This document shows positions 6,391-6,764 of a stretch of DNA of 6,764 nucleotides, piece after piece. Numbering within the stretch: position 1 is the first letter of the stretch; every line of letters begins with the position of its first letter. A program made the position numbers and the translations under genes. A model generated the notes under the pieces. The model had not been told where the DNA came from. It worked only from the letters and a program-made list of their open reading frames with translations, and did not search any database. The stretch lies in NCBI GenBank assembly GCA_003645735.1, contig QNBQ01000093.1, positions 1-6,764 on the forward strand, in the 5' to 3' direction. The stretch is from Candidatus Poribacteria bacterium (lineage in GTDB: Bacteria > Poribacteria > WGA-4E > B28-G17).

Positions 6391-6764
6391 GGCCGCGGGG
6401 CCGATCGGAAGATACCCTCGATCTCAACGGTTAACCCCTTGAGGAGGGGAGACGACAGGGTTTGACCGACGCCGAACCTGCCGTGAAGCTTAAACCCCCT
6501 CCCGCTTAACGTCCAAACTACCACGACCTCCTTCTCGGGATCGACCACCCAATACTCCTTAACCCCGAACCGCTCATACAGCTCTCTCTTATGAACCTCG
6601 TCGAGCTCCCTTGAGGAGGGGGAGAGGATCTCGACCACTAAATCGGGCGCCCCTCTCACACAGCTCTCCTCTATCACGTGAAGCCTTTCGGAGGAGATGA
6701 AGAATATATCCGGCTGAACGACGTTTTCCTCCGAGAGGACCACATCGCAGGGGGCGTAGAACAC
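6387..6764 (-). CDS. Uma2-family putative PD-(D/E)XK nuclease, 5' end cut by the window
   Basis: This is the C-terminal 126 codons (125 residues plus stop) of a Uma2 (DUF820) protein. Residue numbers here refer to the visible fragment. It shows QPDIFF (17-22), GAPDLVVEILSPSS (38-51) and KRELYERFGVKEYWVVDP (59-76). Together these give the restriction-endonuclease-like core: Asp41, Glu45 and a Lys in the family position near 59. Family members usually have about 180-200 residues, so around 60-70 N-terminal residues probably lie beyond the right edge. The first visible codon is a GTG that reads as an internal Val within a family-like VFYAPCDVVLS strand, so it is not the start. Uma2 proteins occur in many copies in some genomes, often without a known role; nuclease activity is inferred from the fold only. 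The stop overlaps the start of the membrane-protein gene by 4 nt. Nothing in the fragment looks inactivated. Confidence 0.93.
   Translation of the reverse strand: MFYAPCDVVLSEENVVQPDIFFISSERLHVIEESCVRGAPDLVVEILSPSSRELDEVHKRELYERFGVKEYWVVDPEKEVVVVWTLSGRGFKLHGRFGVGQTLSSPLLKGLTVEIEGIFRSAPRP

Noticed and set aside
6367..6620. Three copies of CTTGAGGAGGG (6367-6377, 6438-6448, 6610-6620), the first two within short inverted repeats
   Set aside because: All lie inside coding sequence. Two encode Leu-Leu-Lys in the same phase and one encodes Pro-Ser-Ser-Arg, so codon preference explains them better than a repeat family. The inverted arms have loops too small or too weak for terminators.

Overview
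All four genes lie on the minus strand, so the window is transcribed from high to low coordinates. It is moderately GC-rich by eye, and the genes are packed tightly. In transcription order they are: a Uma2-family putative PD-(D/E)XK nuclease, cut by the right edge (6387-6764); a 635-residue polytopic membrane protein of the DUF6785/DUF6784 type (4483-6390); a 1015-residue double-headed acyl-CoA dehydratase activase-type ATPase with a DUF2229 region (1354-4401); and a 440-residue 2-hydroxyacyl-CoA dehydratase/activase-associated protein (15-1337). I see no RNA genes, CRISPR array, insertion sequence or long repeat. The only non-coding stretches are 14 nt at the left edge, 16 nt between the last two genes and 81 nt between the membrane protein and the activase.

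The organism is most likely a bacterium with an anaerobic lineage history. The BcrAD/BadFG/HgdC activases carry oxygen-sensitive [4Fe-4S] clusters and are typical of anaerobes. Uma2 and DUF6785 proteins are, as I recall, often multi-copy in uncultivated phyla such as Poribacteria, and also occur in Planctomycetes and Armatimonadetes. Poribacteria or a relative is my guess, with low confidence. Frequent AGG/AGA arginine and ATA isoleucine codons would also fit a thermophile-leaning lineage.

The window forms two modules. In the right-hand module the Uma2 stop and the DUF6785 start share an ATGA, so the two are probably translationally coupled; no functional link between them is known to me. In the left-hand module the ATPase and the 440-residue protein together match, in order, the domains of a single fused protein of roughly 1400-1500 residues known from other anaerobes. 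Here that architecture is split into two cistrons 16 nt apart and out of frame. The inferred job is ATP-driven low-potential electron transfer: the two ASKHA domains would hold a cluster and energise an electron for the partner, whose substrate cannot be read from the sequence. A plausible extended -10 promoter in the 81-nt gap suggests that the activase pair can be transcribed apart from the upstream genes.

The best leads are the split of the fused activase, the retention of both cluster cysteine pairs in one chain (an intramolecular pseudo-dimer), the degenerate nucleotide motifs of the first ATPase domain, and the extra four-cysteine site between the ATPase and DUF2229 regions. None of these proves a new system.
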